Below are positions 1 to 9,930 of a stretch of 64,000 nt of DNA, piece by piece. The DNA is taken from positions 45,436-109,435 of the forward strand of contig JAGFBZ010003012.1 of assembly GCA_018398805.1 (NCBI GenBank). Direction: 5' to 3'. A program made the translations under genes and the position numbers. This DNA is from Hirundichthys speculiger (Eukaryota > Chordata > Actinopteri > Beloniformes > Exocoetidae). Each line of letters opens with the position of its first letter. Positions within the stretch are counted from its first letter, which is position 1. The notes under the pieces are model-generated. The model saw nothing but the letters and a program-made list of their open reading frames with translations. It was not told the origin of the DNA and searched no databases.

Positions 1-522
1 GCATTTAGAACCCAATCTCAAGTTTTCCCAAATTCTAAGCTAAAAGATGACTGATAAGACCACAGAACATGTCCATTGTCTTTTTATCCTTCTGAGAGTC
101 TGTCTCAGTCTCTTCCAACAGACACTGTCTAAGAGAACACGTCAGCATTGGTAATCAGCATTGATATATGTATCATGTTTCTTGTGCAGTACAGATTTAG
201 CTTACATTCAGAAAAATCGCCAAATTACAGATTTGTCAATGCAGTTGCATTTTAGAAAACTTGGAAAAACTGCAGAAAGTTGGCTCTGTTTTTATGATAC
301 TCACTTTGTAATCAGTTCTCTAGAATTCTAAAAACAGGACAGGGAAAAATGAGAAAACAAGATTACAGAGTCAGAGCTCACATCAAACATCAACAAGGAA
401 AGAAAAACATACAGGAAAACATTAAAAAGGAAATATATTTGGTTCATCACATTTTGTGCACATGCACTAATGTGCAGTGAATTTAATTTTGAAATGTTTA
501 CATCTATGCATGTGCAACTCAC
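1..522. other. Downstream intron of the MuRF gene; no feature seen
   Basis: AT-rich sequence following the exon 6 donor. I looked for the next MuRF exon (COS box region) on the minus strand and did not find a convincing one. There is also no recognisable transposon. Confidence 0.6.
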
Positions 523-678
523 CAGAACAAAAGCAGCCATGTCAAGCTCTTCCATGCTGCTCACTGCACTCTGCACCAGTTTTCTATTGGCCTCAATGTT
601 CTCTCCATAGCAACACACTAGCAACTGGGCATAGCCTGCCTTCTCTTCTTGCTCAGAGCTGATTTGCTGTGCCATCAC
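523..678 (-). CDS. MuRF-type TRIM ligase, coding exon 6 (coiled-coil end)
   Basis: This 156-bp exon (52 codons, residues 236-287) reads VMAQQISSEQEEK and later YGENIEANRKLVQSAV and SSMEELDMAAFVL. It aligns with the MuRF segment ...EQEEK...YxxxLExxxKLVExAIQSMxEP, the end of the coiled coil before the COS box. It begins at taaaag|GTG and ends at a consensus donor CTG|GTGAGT in phase 0. The following exons (COS box and acidic C-terminal tail) are not recognisable in bases 1-522 and should lie left of the window. The 14.6-kb intron separating it from exon 5 is the largest in the gene. Confidence 0.88.
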
Positions 679-717
679 CTTTTAAAACAACAACAATAAC
701 AATAATTATACCCTCCT

Positions 718-800
718 CCTCGCAATCAATTCAATTCAAAAGCACTTTATTAATCAACAAAGTGAAATTATACTGTGGAAATTGTATATGGTGCCTTAAC
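718..800 (-). repeat. LINE 3'-end tail fragment
   Basis: On the minus strand this reads as a short LINE-type 3' terminus: a TTGATTAATAAAGTGCTTTT core followed by (ATTGA) repeats. It resembles the Rex1/L2-type tails found at 1115 and 12110. Only the last tens of bases are present and there is no coding sequence. Confidence 0.5.
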
Positions 801-1114
801 TTTGATAAGGATGATATTCAAACCAGTCAACTCAAGAGTGATGTTTTACTACAAAAGCAAAGCAGATGGCAAGTTCTTCTTCCATGTGGATAGTGGATGT
901 TGATGTTTCAATCCCATCTCTTCCCCTTCACTTATTATAAAATAACAAAACTATGCACTCTTTCATTAAAAAAAATACATCCCAGTTGTAACAGTTGAGC
1001 ATACCTGCAGTGAAAAATGAAGCAAAATTAAAATAATCGTTCATTATTTGTAATCAATGTAGAATGTTTATTTAATTGAGATACTGACTTGAGGTCATAT
1101 TGCCCAGTCCTACA

Positions 1115-1785
1115 ACAAATCAATTCAAAAATACTTTATTCATCACTGAAGGGAAATTAGTTGTGCCATAGTTGACATGATTTAAGTCTCTTCAAAGAGT
1201 CATTGTAGAAGGTTTTTGCTGTGGGCAGGAAGCATCTCCTGCAGCAGTCTGTGTTGCAGCAGATCTGGAGAAGCCTCTGACTGAAGACAGAGTTCTTCAT
1301 TTAATGAAATACTGTACTATTTTGCACCATCAGCTCCAGAACAGTCCCCAGAACAGAGCCAACCTTCTTTATAAATTTGTTCAGTCATTTTAAATTACTG
1401 GCTCTGATGACCAACAGATGACTTGCATATAGGATTACACTCTCCACAACAAATTTATCAAATATACACAACATCTTGTTGCAAACACTTCCTCAAGAAG
1501 TAAAGTCTGCTTTGTCACTTCTTATAAACAGCATCAGTGTTGTTTCTCCAGTCCAGTCTTTTGTCCAGGTGAACACTGAGGTATTAATACTCCATCACCA
1601 CTTCTTCTCCCATGATGAAAATGCTTAATCCTAGTCCCCCTAAAATCCACAATCATCTCCTTTGTTTTGTTCACATTTAAAATAAGATGCAACACCTTGC
1701 TACAAAGGGGTCCACCAGTTCTTTGTACTTGTCTATCACTGATACACCCCACATTTGCAAAGTCATCCAATGATTTCCACAAATG
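1115..1785 (-). mobile_element. Rex1/L2-like LINE, 5'-truncated 3' fragment
   Basis: On the minus strand a decayed frame carries NVNKTKEMIVDFRGTR and then a segment of the type ..CSPGQKTGLEKQH, the region after the palm motifs in fish Rex1/L2-like reverse transcriptases (NxxKTKEMVVDFR ... LDWxxN). Further 3', unframed sequence corresponds to the C-terminal part. The element ends in a tail of the form AATTTCCCTTCAGTGATGAA next to TAAAGTATTTTTGAATTGAT. A better preserved relative lies at 29540-30810. It is 5'-truncated, as is typical for LINE insertions. Confidence 0.65.
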
Positions 1786-1899
1786 ACAGGACTCTGAGTG
1801 GTAATGGAAGTCTGAGGTGTACAGAGTGAAGAGAAATGGTGAGAGTAAAGTCCCCTGTGCTGCTGATCACCTGGTCAGACACAAATAGCTTTATATATG

Positions 1900-3000
1900 C
1901 AGACAAATGACACCCCGGATGTTTCAAAAAGTATATTATGGGAAGCCCTGAAAGCATATGTTCGGGGTCAGATTATTTCCTACTCTGTTCAGATAGACAA
2001 ATAATACAAAACAAATAATAATAAGAGAAAAGATATAGCAAAACAACTTATTGAAGTGGACAGACAGTATGCAGAGTCTCCTACTCCTGACTTGCTTACT
2101 AAGAGGACAAGTCTGCAAACTGAATTCAATCTCCTCTCCACAGCTGAGACTACTAAATTATTACAACGTTCCAAACATAACTACTATGAACATGGGGATA
2201 AGATAGGATGACAACTAGCAATCAAGATAAAAGTATCTGAGGCATAACTGAAATTCGTACCCGCTCTGGGAATGTAACAAAGGACCAATCAGAAATAAAT
2301 CAAGAATTTGAGCAATTTTATTCTATTCTATATACAACAGAAACAACAGTTAATGGTGTGACTATACACAAGTTTTTTCGATAATTTAGGGATTCCCTCT
2401 ATTTGTGAGAAGGTGAGATGTCTACCGGAGAAGTCTATAACTTTAGAGGAGGGTAGCTCAGCTATACGAAGCTTACAAAGCTTGAAAGCAGCAGGCCTGG
2501 ATGGCTACACACACAAATTCTACAAGATGTTTGTTAATGAGGTTGCACCTCTCCTTTTGAAAGTTTTCAATGTATCACTTGAGAGGGCCTTTCTTCCAAC
2601 AACACTTTATCAGGCAACAATATCACATATACACAAAAAGGGGAAAGACCCACTGGAAGCGACATCTTACAGACCTGTCAGTCTATTGAATATCAACACC
2701 AAAATTCTGGCTAAAATACTGGGTATTAGATTGGAAAAAATACTCCCAACAATAATTCACAAAGACCAAACAGGTTTTATTAAAAACAGACAACTGACCC
2801 ACAGCATACGTAGACTTTTTATCATTATATACATATCCCACTCCAGCTCATCCTCCGAAATTTTGATATCACTGGATACAGAGAAGGCCTTTGACAGGGT
2901 CGAGTGGAACTATCTCTTCGCAACCCTGTCAAAGTTCGGTTTTGGCTCAAAATATATTTCATGCATCAAACTCCTTTATGAATCTCCAATGGCCTCAGTC
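1900..3000 (+). mobile_element. L1-like LINE ORF2 fragment (linker and partial reverse transcriptase)
   Basis: The left part decodes with breaks as LWEALKAYVRGQIISYS, the linker after the endonuclease, nearly identical to the same stretch of the large L1 at 41.8 kb. From 2413 a 201-codon frame holds reverse transcriptase fingers and palm: SLKAAGLDGYTHKFYK, ISHIHKKGKDPLEATSYRP, QTGFIKNRQLTHSIRRL and the catalytic motif A DTEKAFDRVEW. It stops after SPMASV where an RTE-like fragment was inserted, so the YxDD motif and C-terminus are absent. It is a dead copy. Confidence 0.8.
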
Positions 3001-3152
3001 CATCCATCCATCCATTAACTTCCGCTTGATCCGAAGTCGGGTCACAGGGGCAGCAGCTTCAGCAGAGAGGCCCAGACCTCCCTCCCTTCAGGTGCCTCCA
3101 CCAGCTCCTCTGGGAGAATCCCAAGGCGCTCCCAGGCCAGCTGAGAGACATA
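2997..3152 (-). mobile_element. RTE-like LINE fragment, 3' piece (split by a TIR element)
   Basis: On the minus strand this encodes the C-terminal tail [18 protein letters not shown] of the same LINE family as the large copy at 35509-38175, and it ends in (ATGG)n repeats. It is contiguous with 4980-5190 once the 1.8-kb element at 3153-4976 is removed. Confidence 0.75.
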
Positions 3153-4976
3153 GGGCCCTATCTTGCACCTCCCAATACCCAATACCCAATACCCATTACC
3201 TGCAAATCTCAGATTTAGGAGCCTCTGCCAACCGAAATGCAATCTTCCACCTCCCATCATTGGGTAATGGGTGGTCTGACCGCCCATTACCCAATACCCA
3301 AAATCTGCGAGATACCAGTACCGCAAGATACCGAGTTTGTGGAAAGCGCAACTGGCATGTCGGCGCGTAAAAGAGCGTGTCCAAATCCTGTCATTGCGCG
3401 TCCACCCAGTCACATGTGGACTGCACAACCGACTCTACCTCTCGATTATGCATCACTGTATTACTTTCATACGTTATTAATCTCTTAAGGGCAGATGATT
3501 TCTGTACAGCTGTGACATGATCTCATTCAGATGCTTGCTGTGGAGGAAACGAGGAGATCACAGAACTCTGTTGTGGAGTTTCTTGTACTGTGCTCGTATC
3601 CCTCTGATCCTCTCCTTGAGCTCGAAACACCTGAGATGCGCTCAGTGGTAGAAGGTAGATGTCATCATACGTGTTCCTCTGGCTCAATGCTCATCCAATG
3701 ATCCGTTCTGCAGTGCGTCTTTGCGCAGGGGATATGTTCAAGATAACTCAAAAAGTTATGGGTGGATTTTGATGACATTTTCAGGAGTTGTCAGAAATGT
3801 GAAAAAGAAGAACTGATTTTATTTTGGGTGTGATCCAGAAGAAATCCTGGATTCTGGATCACTTTCAAATTTTCGATAACATTGCGCTGTTTAGTTGTTT
3901 CTTGAACCCTAAAGCAACCACAATGGAGACAGGAAGGGAGTTCTGGAATTTTAAGAGTTTAATTCTCTCAGATGTAAAAAACGAGGATTCGAGGGTTGGC
4001 AGCCAAACCAACAATCCAGGGGACGACGAAGGCAAGGAGGTGGCACTGTGAATGGCTGGATCAGGCGTTTCTATGGGAAGATCTGTAGACGAGTCTGGTT
4101 GAATGATGACTGAATAGGTACAGGTGTGCAGTGCCACACCTGGGCTGATCGTCGGATGGGAAGGTGAAACATAGATGGATCTGAGTGTCTATGTAGAGGA
4201 TTGAAGGTGGCACAGTGGGTTGTGCGCAGGAGCCCCAGAGGTGGAAGGTTGCGGTTCACAACCCAGCTTGAGACCATAACACGCGCTCAATGGGGCCGGA
4301 AATTTTGTTTCTCAACATCTCCGTTAATTATTGCCCACAGCTCATGAAATTTCACTCAGGTATTGACACTGAAAACCTCTATAAAATTTCAGAGGGTGAT
4401 CCGGATCTGATCCAGAAGGCGGATTTTATCACAATCTGTAAATCGCTGTATGGGAGAACTGTTGTGCTTGGCGGAGGTCTGCGCTCTCTGAGTGCTTTTC
4501 TAGTTAAGAAATGTTTCCTGGAAGTTCACTGGCTCTATTTTTTTCTGAACAGTTTGTTGGAACTTCTTGGAGTACAAAAGAAATGATTAAATCATTTGCT
4601 CCACATTAGTTAGAGCTTGTTATGTATATATCAGTGCAGAGGAGGAGGAGGAAAAAAGAGGAGGAAGCTCTACAACAGAGTCCCAGACCAGCTGCCCATG
4701 AGAGCTGCTCCGATCTGGGTGAAAAGACGCTCCATAGCAGTTTGCAGGTACCGCAACCTGTTCTTAAAGGCAATGGCTACTGACGCACTGATTGGTTAAA
4801 CAGGTGGAACGCCCTAACCACTCCCATGCATAATGTGTGCATAATATAGTGGTTTTTGCAGGTAAGATCGTGGGTTTTGGGAGGTGGAAGATTGCGTTCT
4901 TTGTGGGGGAACGCCCCTCCCAATACCTGATATCCCTTAATAGCAGGTTTTGGAGGTTTGGCGCAAGATAGGGCCC
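3153..4976. mobile_element. Terminal-inverted-repeat DNA element (non-autonomous), inserted in the RTE-like LINE
   Basis: The ends are inverted copies: gggccctatcttgcacc at the left, and gggccctatcttgcgcc when the right end is reverse-complemented. The flanks carry a 3-bp duplication, ata (3150-3152 and 4977-4979), and the surrounding RTE-like LINE is continuous across the site. Subterminal inverted segments also match (atgcaatcttccacctccc near 3237 against gggaggtggaagattgcgtt near 4880). The terminal GGGCC and 3-bp duplication recall PIF/Harbinger, whose usual duplication is TWA, so the superfamily is uncertain. The 98-codon open frame at 4290-4586 shows no domain I recognise. Bases 4629-4735 recur at 34441-34537. 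Confidence 0.75.
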
Positions 4977-4979
4977 ATA

Positions 4980-5190
4980 ATCTCTCCAGCGGGTCCTGGG
5001 TCTTCCCCGTGGTCTTCTCCCAGTTGGACATGCCCGAAACACCTCTCCAGGGAGGTGCCCGGGGGGCATCCTAACCAGATGCCTGAACCACCTCAACTGG
5101 CTCCTCTCGATGTGAAGGAGCAGCGGCTCTACTCTGAGTCTCTCACGAATGACTGAACTTCTCACCCTATCTCTAAGGGAGAGTGCTGCA
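4980..5190 (-). mobile_element. RTE-like LINE fragment, 5' piece of the split copy
   Basis: The minus strand encodes [20 protein letters not shown] and [15 protein letters not shown], directly upstream of the tail encoded at 2997-3152. The copy is 5'-truncated at about 5190. The family matches 35509-38175 and 9930-11995. Confidence 0.75.
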
Positions 5191-5204
5191 TGACTTACAG
5201 TCAT

Positions 5205-6086
5205 GCAGCATGAGAGATAACCTCATCTTTTCCAGCTTACCAGAGGAAACAAAAGACAAAAATCCTGAACAGCTGATTGTTAGGATTTAGGATTAGCTAT
5301 GTACATTTTTTTAACTTGTTATAACTGAAACTTGGCATGAAGGAATGCTGTGAGTTTCTCAGCTCAGGTTTACGGCTAAATTACTGTAACATCCTCCCGA
5401 CCCCCATCAACAGTTTGCAACCCCTGGAAAAACAGTTCGTTTATTAACCAGGACTGTGAGACTGAGACAAAGAGCCATAAAACCCAGGAGAACAGGATCC
5501 GCCTTCCTCTGGATCTTTTAAAGACAGGCACAATCTGACTTGCAGCGTGCGTTTGTCCATGGCAGCATCTTGGTGATGTTGTGGAAAAGTGTACCATTAG
5601 CCGATTAAAATATTCTGCATGGCATAATAATACTTTGTATTCATGATTGTATTAAACTCTTTGATTGACCTTTGTTTCTAGTCTTGTCAACAGATAAAAA
5701 GAACACGGAGAGATTCTTTCATGATCAAGAACTTTATGGTTACGCAGCTTAAAATCCCTGTGGAAACTGTTCTGGAAATTGGCTTTCACCGAGTTCATTG
5801 GATCGGTTATATTAATCCAGCAAACAAATGTCCGCGTCCCATTGTGGCAAAGTTTGAACATTTTAAGAAAAAGCTACATGTGCAATGCCATGGGAAAAAC
5901 TTGAAAGGAACGGACTTTGGACTAAACGACCAGTTTCCTAGCGAAATCCTCAACAGATGGAAAGTTCTTTTCCAGATCAGAAAACAAGCCATGAAGGAAG
6001 GGAAAAGGGTCGTTGTTGCGGTTGACAGACTGTATGGACTGATGGACATCTGTACCGCGATAAGACCACCTTCTAATTTCCCATAA
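5205..6086 (+). mobile_element. L1-like LINE ORF1 fragment in two blocks
   Basis: Block one (about 5208-5285) decodes as SMRDNLIFSSLPEETKDKNP. Block two (5721-6086) decodes as a 121-codon frame with PRPIVAKFEHFKKKL, GKNLKGTDFGLNDQFPSEI and EGKRVVVAVDRLYG. These are the RNA-binding and C-terminal domain signatures of L1 ORF1-type proteins (the LINE-1 type 'transposase_22' domain family). About 430 bases of unrelated sequence separate the blocks, probably a later insertion, although I could not define its ends. No ORF2 follows. Confidence 0.7.
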
Positions 6087-6510
6087 ATCATTCAGAAAAG
6101 CAGTTGTTAACAGTTAAATACATCTATATATTTCAATGATTTACTAATTTGCACACAGGTCACTAAAAACACTTATCCCCCTCTTTTTTTATTTTTAGTA
6201 TTATTCATGTCTTTTTTTCTTTTGTCTGTGCATGTGTTTCAGTGTTTTCTATTTTGTTTTTCTTTCCTCCTTATGTTTCTTCCCACCTTGTCTCTCACTT
6301 CTCTTTCCTTTCTAAAACACTCTTTCAGACAAACAACACACCACAGACTAATTTATATACATCTTTTACACCTTTACTGAGCACCTTTCTATATTTTCTG
6401 ACAAATGGATTCTCGGGCTTTTATAAATATCCCCATATCTCATACAGCAACAGGAATTAGCCTACAAAATCCTAACATTATGAATTCATTAAAGTTAGTC
6501 TTAGGCTGCA
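6087..6510. other. AT-rich intronic sequence; nothing recognised
   Basis: Pyrimidine-rich and AT-rich sequence with no convincing open frame or terminal repeat. Confidence 0.5.
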
Positions 6511-7940
6511 CACCATGTGCTACAGAAAACCACATGGTTTTTCTGAGACAAAGGAGACAATGGAAATCATAAAACTCAAACCCCCAGCATGCCTAGCAGT
6601 TTCAGTTTCACACCTAGGTGTGAAACGTGATGTCACACCCTCTCACTGCCTCTCACTGGCCGGGGACCGGGGACTGCAAGCTCCGTCAGCACTCACTTTC
6701 CTGCGCATCGGCTGTCCTGCTTGGACCTGTCCTACAACACTCAAGGCATCCTTTTTTTGGCCTACTTTGGCCCGCCACAGCTTCCAGCCAGCAACCACGA
6801 GGCCCATCCAGTGACACGCTAGTCAGCCACCGGTAAGCAAGACCGGTTCACACGCCCCGTCTGGCCAGCACCACGAGTGACCCGCGCACAAATGAGGCAC
6901 GGTGGCTCAGGGGAAGATGCTATGGCCCCACGCGCACCTTATAGGACCCGGTTCTGCTGAGACACTGCAACATGTACCCCCACAGAAGCCAAGAGAGCCA
7001 GGACAAACAGAGCTGCTCCCGCGACCACATCCGCAGAGCAAGCGTAACCTAACAGCAGTTCCGCTGTTTCCAATATCGATTACCCCCTCGGAGCAACAAA
7101 AGTAAGAGGCTTTTGTGTCTGGGCAGAGCTGTTTAGCTTAGTTAATATTTGTTGTGATTATGTCGCTTTGTTGTATATCTCTGTTTACGATTGAGCCTAC
7201 TAGTAATCCGCCGGTGCGTATTTACCCATGTGATCACCGTGTTTCCTCACCACTGGCTGATCGCACCCCGATTTCCAAACAAACGATCAGGACGAGAGTG
7301 CGAACGTCTACTTCACAATCTCCCTCCTGTGTGGAAATCCTGAGCGATCACAGCATTGGTGGTTAGGAATCACCTTCGCTTTGTTGATTTTACTCTCTTT
7401 TCTTTCCTCTTTCTCCTTACTAACAATCCTCGTGACTAGGTTACACGGACCTCATCTGCCATCTTGTTCGTGCCCTATCGTGATTCAGCAGCCATCTTGG
7501 TAAGGGACGAGTGACCACGTGATCTCAGCTGCCATCTTGGAATTCTCCTCACAGTATTAAGTTATCTTAGTTTATCACACACACCCACACACAGTCCTCA
7601 GCATACATGAATATAAGCTGACACTCTTTTTCATCTAATGTTTTATTTGCTTATATTAGTTTAGTTGTCTTTTAGTTAGTAGATATCAGGAACTTGATTT
7701 AAGTATTTGTTCATTTTAATACTTGTGTTAATAAACTCTGATATATTCTAATGAGAAAAGTTGTTTGTGTTTTTTTTTACACAGCTCTGTAATATTTGCT
7801 GGTTGAAGAAGTCTGTGCTCAGACTCACACCTTCTCTGTTGCTCTATAGCGCCACACCTGGTCACAGGCTGGCACGCATAGACCAACAGCCACTTTGAGA
7901 CACGTTAAGTCCTTTTTTCCTGATTTATCAGGTGGTGCCC
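6511..7940 (+). repeat. Possible long terminal repeat or other unclassified repeat
   Basis: GC-richer sequence with an internal AATAAA (about 7731) followed by a T-rich stretch, resembling a polyadenylation region of an LTR. I could not find a matching second copy, clear TG...CA ends or a target duplication, so the class is undecided. Short open frames here show no domain. Confidence 0.25.
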
Positions 7941-8094
7941 CATTTCAATTTATTAACTTTGTTAATACCCTTCTGGTTATTAGCAGCTGTCTCTCAAGAC
8001 AGTTGGTAATAACCCCTTTTTTGACTAAACGAGCACATTATACACCTTATTGCACAACAGTAAGTTGGAACATCTGAAGAACAAATTCACAAGT

Positions 8095-8380
8095 AAAAAA
8101 AACTAAAATATTTGACCATATAAATAAATTACAAGCTGATATTTGTCTATTACAAGAAATGCATATTTCTAAATCAGATCATCAAACATTAAAAACTTCC
8201 CAATTTAGTCAAGTCTTTATGGCTAATTTCAACTCAATAGTAATTTTAATTCACAAGAAAGTCTTGTTCACTCATAATGACACAATCACGGACCCTGGGG
8301 AATGATTTATAATAATAAACAGGTAATTTCTGAGGTAACAGCAGAAACTTTTAACGGGGAGTTCAACTTGGCAGTGGTTA
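8095..8380 (+). mobile_element. L1-like LINE endonuclease fragment
   Basis: The plus strand decodes with a stop as FDHINKLQADICLLQEMH then ISKSDHQTLK and IVILIHKKVLFTHN. This matches the N-terminal part of the apurinic-type endonuclease of L1 ORF2 (pattern L..L.ADI.LLQE.H). It is a short orphan fragment. Confidence 0.6.
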
Positions 8381-8570
8381 CAAATAACCTTGTTTCTGTC
8401 AAATCTGCCATCTGGGAGAACTTTAAAATGAAAATGTCCATGTGAAAGTTATATAAGTTTACCAATCTGTGAATAATTCAGTCTTTCCATTTTAAATTGG
8501 ATCAAAAATACAAAATAAAAAAATCAAGCCACGGGACTAAATTTGTTTTTAATATTTAATTGTCTGGGCC

Positions 8571-8925
8571 AGCATGGTAGCTTCGTGGTTAGCACTGTTG
8601 CCTCACAGCTAGAAGTTTCCTAGTTTGAACCTCAGCAGGGGCCGTTATGTTTAGAGTTTGCATGTTCTCCCCATGCTTGCGTGGGTTTCCTCTGTGTACT
8701 CTGGCTTCCTCCCACAGTCCAAAGGTTAATTGGTGGTTCTAAATTGCCCGTAGGAGTGATTGTGAGTGTGCGTGGTTGTTTGTCTGCATGTGGCCCTGCG
8801 ATGGACTGGCGACCTGTCCAGGGTGTACCCCTTCTTTTTGCCTGGAGTGAGCTGGGAAAGGCTCCAGCAGATCCCCGTGAACCTGCAGAGGATTTAGTGG
8901 GTATAGATAATGGATGGATGGATTT
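8571..8925 (+). mobile_element. V-SINE-like tRNA-derived SINE
   Basis: The head is tRNA-like (gtggttagcactgttgcctc for box A, then a decayed B box near agtttgaacctc). The conserved body follows, with agagtttgcatgttctcccc and cttcctcccacagtccaaag, and the tail ends in (ATGG)n. It matches the copies at 14857-15254 and 27633-27995. Open frames inside it are not genes. Confidence 0.8.
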
Positions 8926-9930
8926 ATTTGTTCAGAAATGGCTTTGTGCAAGGCAGTTCAGGTAGCATGGCGGCACTGGAATCACATACTATAATATTTG
9001 CAATATTGTGGAAATCTGAATGAAAACTGAGCTCATATACAGATTGAACCAAAGTGCTCTCCAGCTCTGCATCTGACAAGTCCTTTTCTCCTCAGATCAC
9101 GGTAAGGACGGAATCTTCTGACACTCATGTCCTAACATTGCAGGATACCCATCTGCTGCAACGTGCAGGAAATTTCGGCATGTGTCAAACCGCTGTTGAA
9201 TAAGTCCTTGATCAAACTACCATATCGGCCTGAATATAAGACAATATTTTAATCTAGAAGTAATATTCTCAAAAATGGGGGTCGTTTTATAATCATTAAA
9301 CATCTGTGTCTCTAGATGGAGCTGCACTGAGGTAACCAGTAAGCGAAAAGCATGGAGCAGGATCTGGTGTAAGATGACTGAATTGTGAATTGACTGAATT
9401 GTTAATATTGCTACCCGAGTTGCTACCTGAACTGTAAAGTACACAGATTTTCCCATTCTCAATATCCGTTTTAGCCTTTCAGCATGTTTACCTGACAATT
9501 CTCTTCCGGTTCCACAGCAGCCAGTAACAGACTTTTCAAAACAAAAGCATGTGAGCAACATGTGTTAATGCACGATAAAACAAATGTCGGCTTTATTAAA
9601 TTAATGAGTTAATGCAATAATAACATGTTAACTTGCCCAGCCCTAATATAAACTCATAACTGAAGATGATCATTTTAGTACACTCTGTCAGATTGACTTC
9701 AAACTCACCACAGACACTGTCCTTTCTAATTTCTTTACCCTTGGCTCTGGCTAAATGATACATGCACAGTGACAGTTTTGAAATTTGACACTAGAGACAT
9801 ATTTTTATGACACCTTTTTTTTAACCATACTCACAAGACCAAGCAGAAATATAGCTCCATACACTGATTTGTGACATTTTTTTAGGATATAACCATAAAT
9901 TCCTGCAATGACAGCAAATATATCAAGAGC
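8926..9930. other. Intronic sequence with one dispersed repeat (9217-9345)
   Basis: Bases 9217-9345 (containing ttctcaaaaatggggg and gatggagctg..aggtaaccagtaagc) recur in the same orientation at 25144-25292, so this is a fragment of an interspersed element I cannot name. The rest shows nothing. Confidence 0.5.

Noticed and set aside
1..330. A seventh MuRF exon (COS box) on the minus strand
   Set aside because: I tried the acceptor-like tctcag near 98-103; the resulting reading (KDKKTMDMFCG..) does not resemble the family.
4290..4586. 98-codon plus frame as a gene
   Set aside because: It lies inside a TIR element, has no recognisable domain or conserved start, and the surrounding sequence is non-coding repeat.
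6511..7940. Definite LTR of the retrovirus whose env remnant lies at 12.2-13.8 kb
   Set aside because: AATAAA is present, but no paired LTR, target duplication or convincing primer-binding site could be shown, so it is kept only as a low-confidence repeat.
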